NCBI GenBank assembly: GCA_017439615.1
Contig: JAFSIU010000172.1
Span: 1-7,399 of the forward strand
Reading direction: 5' to 3'
Source: Bacillota bacterium
Lineage (GTDB): Bacteria; Bacillota; Dehalobacteriia; UBA4068
DNA: 7,399 nucleotides
This document shows, piece by piece, positions 4,632-7,399 of the stretch. Both the position numbers and the translations under genes were made by a program. Each line of letters opens with the position of its first letter. Within the stretch, counting starts at the first letter, position 1. Below the pieces are notes generated by a model. The model did no database searches and was not told the DNA's origin. It saw nothing but the letters and a program-made list of their open reading frames with translations.

Positions 4632-6530
4632 GTGTCTGAAATAGATAGAATTGAAATAGAAAAATTTTTGAATGAAGAATTGCTGCCCTCTGTTGAGCGC
4701 CCTGCTCAATATATCGGCGGTGAATATAATTCCGTTTGCAAGGATTGGGACAATGCCGATGTCAGGATGGCATTTCTTTTCCCCGATACCTATGAATTGG
4801 GTATGTCGCATATGGGTATGCGTATTCTTTATGAAGCGGCAGCGGTTACCGATGGCGTGCTTTTGGAACGCTCTTTTGCGCCCCTGGCTGATATGGAAGC
4901 GAAAATGCGTGCTTTGAAGCTGCCCCTTTTTACATGGGAATCTCATCATGCAGTGAAGGATTTTGATGTTATCGGCTTCACCCTGCAATATGAAATGAGC
5001 TATACCAATATTTTGAATATGCTCGATTTGTCCGGTTTGAATGTTCTTGCCTCCGAGCGTGAAGAGGATGCACCGCTGGTGATTGCCGGTGGTCCCTGTG
5101 CCTTCAATCCCGAACCTTTGGCAGATTTCATTGATTTATTTGTTATCGGCGACGGCGAGGAAATGAATATTGAGCTTTTGCAATGTGTTGCCCGTGTCAA
5201 AAAAGCAGGCGGCACAAAGAGTGATATTCTGCGCGAAGCAATGAAAATCGAGGGGGTCTATGTTCCCTCCTTCTATAATGTTTCCTATAATGCCGACGGT
5301 ACGATTGCAGGCATCGAAGCGCAAAATGGTGCTCCTGCAGTGGTGAAAAGACGCATTGTCAAGGATATGGACAAGGCCGTTTTCCCGACCAAGTGCATTT
5401 TGCCGAATGTCAAGGCTGTGCATGACCGTATGATGCTGGAAATCATGCGCGGCTGCACGCGTGGCTGCCGCTTCTGTCAGGCAGGCATAATCTATCGCCC
5501 TACTCGTGAAAGAAGCCCCGAACTGCTTTTGCAGCAGGCTATCGAAATGGAAAAGAACACAGGCTATGATGAGCTGGGATTATTATCCCTTTCTTCTGCA
5601 GATTACAATAATATCGCATGGCTGACAGATGCTTTGAATGAAAATCTTAATCCCAGCGGCGTCAGTCTGTCGCTTCCTTCCCTTCGTATTGATGCCTTTT
5701 CACTTTCTCTGGCAGAAAAGGTACAGAAGGTGCGCAAAAGCGGTTTGACCTTTGCTCCCGAGGCAGGCAGCCAAAAAATGCGTAATGTTATTAATAAAGG
5801 TATCAATGAAGAAGAGATCATACGCACTGTTGCTGCTGCTGTTGCACGCGGTTGGACAAGCGTCAAACTCTATTTTATGATCGGCCTGCCCTTTGAAACC
5901 GATGAGGATATTATCGCCATTGCAGAGCTTTGCCGCAAGGTGCTGCGTGAAGCTAAGGGTGCCAAGCCTGATTATGTAACTAAGCCAATCAGCATTTCGC
6001 TCGGTGTTTCTACATTTGTACCTAAATGCAATACTCCTTTCCAATGGTGCGGTCAGATTCCAAAGGAAGAGATACGCCGCCGCCAGATGCTGTTGAGAGA
6101 TCATATCAAGCCCATCCGCGGCTTGAAGCTTTCCTGCCATGATAGTGCCACCAGCTATCTCGAGGCAGCATTTGCCACAGGCGACAGAAGACTTGGCAAG
6201 GCACTTTATCTTGCATGGCAGAAGGGCTGCAAATTTGACGGCTGGACTGAGCATTTCCGCTTTGATTTATGGCAGGAGGCATTCTCGGAAAGCGGCCTTT
6301 CGCTTGAATGGTATGCCAACAGGGAAAAATCGCTTGATGAGATTTTGCCCTGGAGCCATATCTCCTGCGGTGTTTCGCAGAAATGGCTGAAAAATGAATG
6401 GAAAAAGGCAGGCGAGGAGGCGCTCACTCTTGATTGCCGTAATCACGGCTGCAATGGCTGCGGAGTTTGCCAGAGCCTCGGCTGTGAAAATGATTTCAAG
6501 ACAAAATTGCCGCTTAAAGATGAGATTTAG
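4632..6530 (+). CDS. TIGR03960-family radical SAM protein with B12-binding-like N-domain
   Basis: This is a predicted radical AdoMet enzyme of unknown reaction. Of its 632 residues, about 20-190 form the cobalamin-binding-like domain, with family hallmarks RPAQYIGGEYNSVCKDW, FPDTYELGMSHMGMRILY and GGPCAFNPEPLADFIDLFV then GDGEE. I see no DxHxxG cobalamin-ligand motif. The radical SAM core follows, with the 4Fe-4S motif CTRGCRFC (C275, C279, C282), then FAPEAGSQKMRNVINKG and IGLPFETDEDI. The C-terminus has five clustered cysteines (602, 607, 610, 613, 618), possibly a second metal site. The length fits the stand-alone form; in some bacteria it is fused to the TIGR03936 domain encoded next here, 18 bases downstream. 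The GTG at 4632 gives a product matching the family, but AGGA (4627-4630) is only one base upstream, so the exact start is uncertain. The nearby ATG (4630) is out of frame. Confidence 0.93.
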   Translation: MSEIDRIEIEKFLNEELLPSVERPAQYIGGEYNSVCKDWDNADVRMAFLFPDTYELGMSHMGMRILYEAAAVTDGVLLERSFAPLADMEAKMRALKLPLFTWESHHAVKDFDVIGFTLQYEMSYTNILNMLDLSGLNVLASEREEDAPLVIAGGPCAFNPEPLADFIDLFVIGDGEEMNIELLQCVARVKKAGGTKSDILREAMKIEGVYVPSFYNVSYNADGTIAGIEAQNGAPAVVKRRIVKDMDKAVFPTKCILPNVKAVHDRMMLEIMRGCTRGCRFCQAGIIYRPTRERSPELLLQQAIEMEKNTGYDELGLLSLSSADYNNIAWLTDALNENLNPSGVSLSLPSLRIDAFSLSLAEKVQKVRKSGLTFAPEAGSQKMRNVINKGINEEEIIRTVAAAVARGWTSVKLYFMIGLPFETDEDIIAIAELCRKVLREAKGAKPDYVTKPISISLGVSTFVPKCNTPFQWCGQIPKEEIRRRQMLLRDHIKPIRGLKLSCHDSATSYLEAAFATGDRRLGKALYLAWQKGCKFDGWTEHFRFDLWQEAFSESGLSLEWYANREKSLDEILPWSHISCGVSQKWLKNEWKKAGEEALTLDCRNHGCNGCGVCQSLGCENDFKTKLPLKDEI

Positions 6531-6548
6531 TAAAAGAGGATTTTATAA

Positions 6549-7199
6549 ATGACGGTTTGGAGAATCAAATTCAGCATAAAGGGTAGACTGTGTTATTTAT
6601 CCCATCTGGATATGTTGACAGTTTGGGAAAGAGCGCTGCGCCGCGGTAATATCCCTGTGCTTTATTCACAGGGCTTCAATCCGCATATGCTGATTTCCTT
6701 CGGCCCTGCCCATGCAGTCGGTGTAGAGGGCGAGGGCGAATATATGGATATCGATACTATGCAGGGTTTGAAGGAGGAAAATTGGTTTGCCTTCAACAGC
6801 TGCCTCCCCGAAGGCATCAAGATTTTTTCTGCCAGAGAATTGGAGCAGGGAACTCCTTCGCTTATGCAGGCGGTTAATATTGCTGACTATTCTCTGCGTC
6901 TGAGCGAATTCGATAAAACCGCTGCAGAAAAAGCAATTGCAGATTTCTTTGCTGCAGACGAAGTAATGTTTGAGAGAAAAAGCCCCAAGGGAAACAAGCT
7001 GATGAATTTCCGCCCTGCCATAAAGGCTATGGAGATTCGTGATGACAATATACTTTTTGTTCGTATCTGGATGACAAACAAAGGAACTCCCAGACCTTTT
7101 GAGGTCGCGCGATTGATTGTGCCGGAGGCTCGTGTTTTAGGCTGCTGCCGTGATGCTCTTTTGATAGAGAATGCAGCCGGCGAGCTTTCGTTGCCATAA
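6549..7199 (+). CDS. TIGR03936 family (DUF2344) protein, radical SAM partner
   Basis: This is a conserved 216-residue protein of unknown biochemical role, recognised by RIKFSIKGRLCYLSHLD (5-21), ERALRRGNIPVLYSQGFNPH (27-46) and the following FGPAHAVGVEGEGEYMDID. In many Bacillota it lies directly after the TIGR03960 radical SAM gene, and in some bacteria it is a C-terminal domain of that enzyme, so the two probably act together. No cysteine motif or membrane segment is visible, which suggests a substrate-binding or adaptor role rather than separate catalysis (inference). AGAGGA (6535-6540) lies eight bases before the ATG. Gaps of 18 bases upstream and 22 bases downstream (to rng), with no hairpin in either, indicate co-transcription. 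Confidence 0.92.
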   Translation: MTVWRIKFSIKGRLCYLSHLDMLTVWERALRRGNIPVLYSQGFNPHMLISFGPAHAVGVEGEGEYMDIDTMQGLKEENWFAFNSCLPEGIKIFSARELEQGTPSLMQAVNIADYSLRLSEFDKTAAEKAIADFFAADEVMFERKSPKGNKLMNFRPAIKAMEIRDDNILFVRIWMTNKGTPRPFEVARLIVPEARVLGCCRDALLIENAAGELSLP

Positions 7200-7221
7200 A
7201 TTTTTTATTAAGGGTGATATT

Positions 7222-7399
7222 ATGTATAAGGAGCTATTGATCAAATCAAACGCTGATATTACAATGGCAGCTCTGCTTGAGGATAAGCAGCTTGTCAATG
7301 TGAATATCGAGCGTAATTCCGTGCAGCGTTTGATCGGCAATATCTACAAGGGTGAGGTCGAAAATGTCCTCCCCGGTATGCAGGCGGCATTTGTGGATA
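7222..7399 (+). CDS. rng: Ribonuclease G/E family protein, 3' truncated by the window
   Basis: RNase G/E enzymes cleave single-stranded AU-rich RNA endonucleolytically, with roles in rRNA maturation and mRNA decay. Only the first 59 codons and one extra base are present, and the frame is open at the window end. The N-terminus (YKELLIKSNADITMAALLED, then LVNVNIER) and the start of the S1 domain (LIGNIYKGEVENVLPGMQAA followed by FVD, from residue 37) match the family. AGGG at 7211-7214 lies seven bases before the ATG. It follows the TIGR03960/TIGR03936 pair as in many Bacillota, where rplU and rpmA often come next. RNase G and RNase E cannot be separated from this fragment; RNase G is preferred from gene order. 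Confidence 0.92.
   Translation, partial: MYKELLIKSNADITMAALLEDKQLVNVNIERNSVQRLIGNIYKGEVENVLPGMQAAFVD

Noticed and set aside
4563..4988. A 141-codon - strand frame spanning the start of the radical SAM gene
   Set aside because: It overlaps conserved N-terminal coding sequence on the other strand, and its product is low-quality (rich in His, Phe and Ile) with no family match.
5700..6254. A 184-codon open frame on the - strand inside the radical SAM gene
   Set aside because: It lies fully opposite conserved TIGR03960 coding sequence and shows no recognisable domain; it is a shadow of codon bias.

Overview
The window looks like chromosomal core-gene DNA from a low-to-moderate GC Bacillota (Firmicutes). 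Supporting signs are strong GGAGG-type ribosome binding sites, an infC-rpmI-rplT operon preceded by an L20-type attenuator leader, copper-amine-oxidase N-terminal-like (stalk) repeats in a surface-type protein, and a TIGR03960 radical SAM / TIGR03936 / ribonuclease G cluster. Negativicutes or Clostridia seem most likely, but the class is an inference and no species can be named. All genes lie on the + strand.

Region 1 (1-1643) is the 3' part of a gene for an extracellular-type protein with a tyrosine-rich acidic segment and two stalk repeats. Its frame is open through base 1, so its true start is outside the window. Region 2 (1652-2965) is the translation operon: an extended -10 promoter, a leader RNA with mutually exclusive antiterminator and terminator helices, infC beginning at a rare AUU codon, rpmI, rplT, and a strong intrinsic terminator. 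Region 3 (3019-3872) is a single SpoU/TrmH-family RNA 2'-O-methyltransferase gene closed by its own terminator.

Region 4 (3940-7399) begins with a single-pass membrane protein carrying an M23/LytM fold that has lost every zinc ligand. It sits where many Clostridia carry spoIVFA. After a 74-base gap holding an 18-bp inverted repeat come a TIGR03960 radical SAM protein, its partner TIGR03936/DUF2344 protein, and the first 59 codons of ribonuclease G/E (rng), which runs off the right edge.

The common theme is ribosome and RNA biology: initiation factor, two large-subunit proteins, an RNA methyltransferase, a conserved radical SAM pair of unknown function and an RNA-processing nuclease. The best second-look items are the double autoregulatory layout of infC (AUU start plus attenuator), the hairpin over the radical SAM gene's start region, and the catalytically dead LytM protein without an adjacent M50 protease. 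I found no mobile element, CRISPR array, tRNA or rRNA. No stretch over 300 bases lacks a gene.
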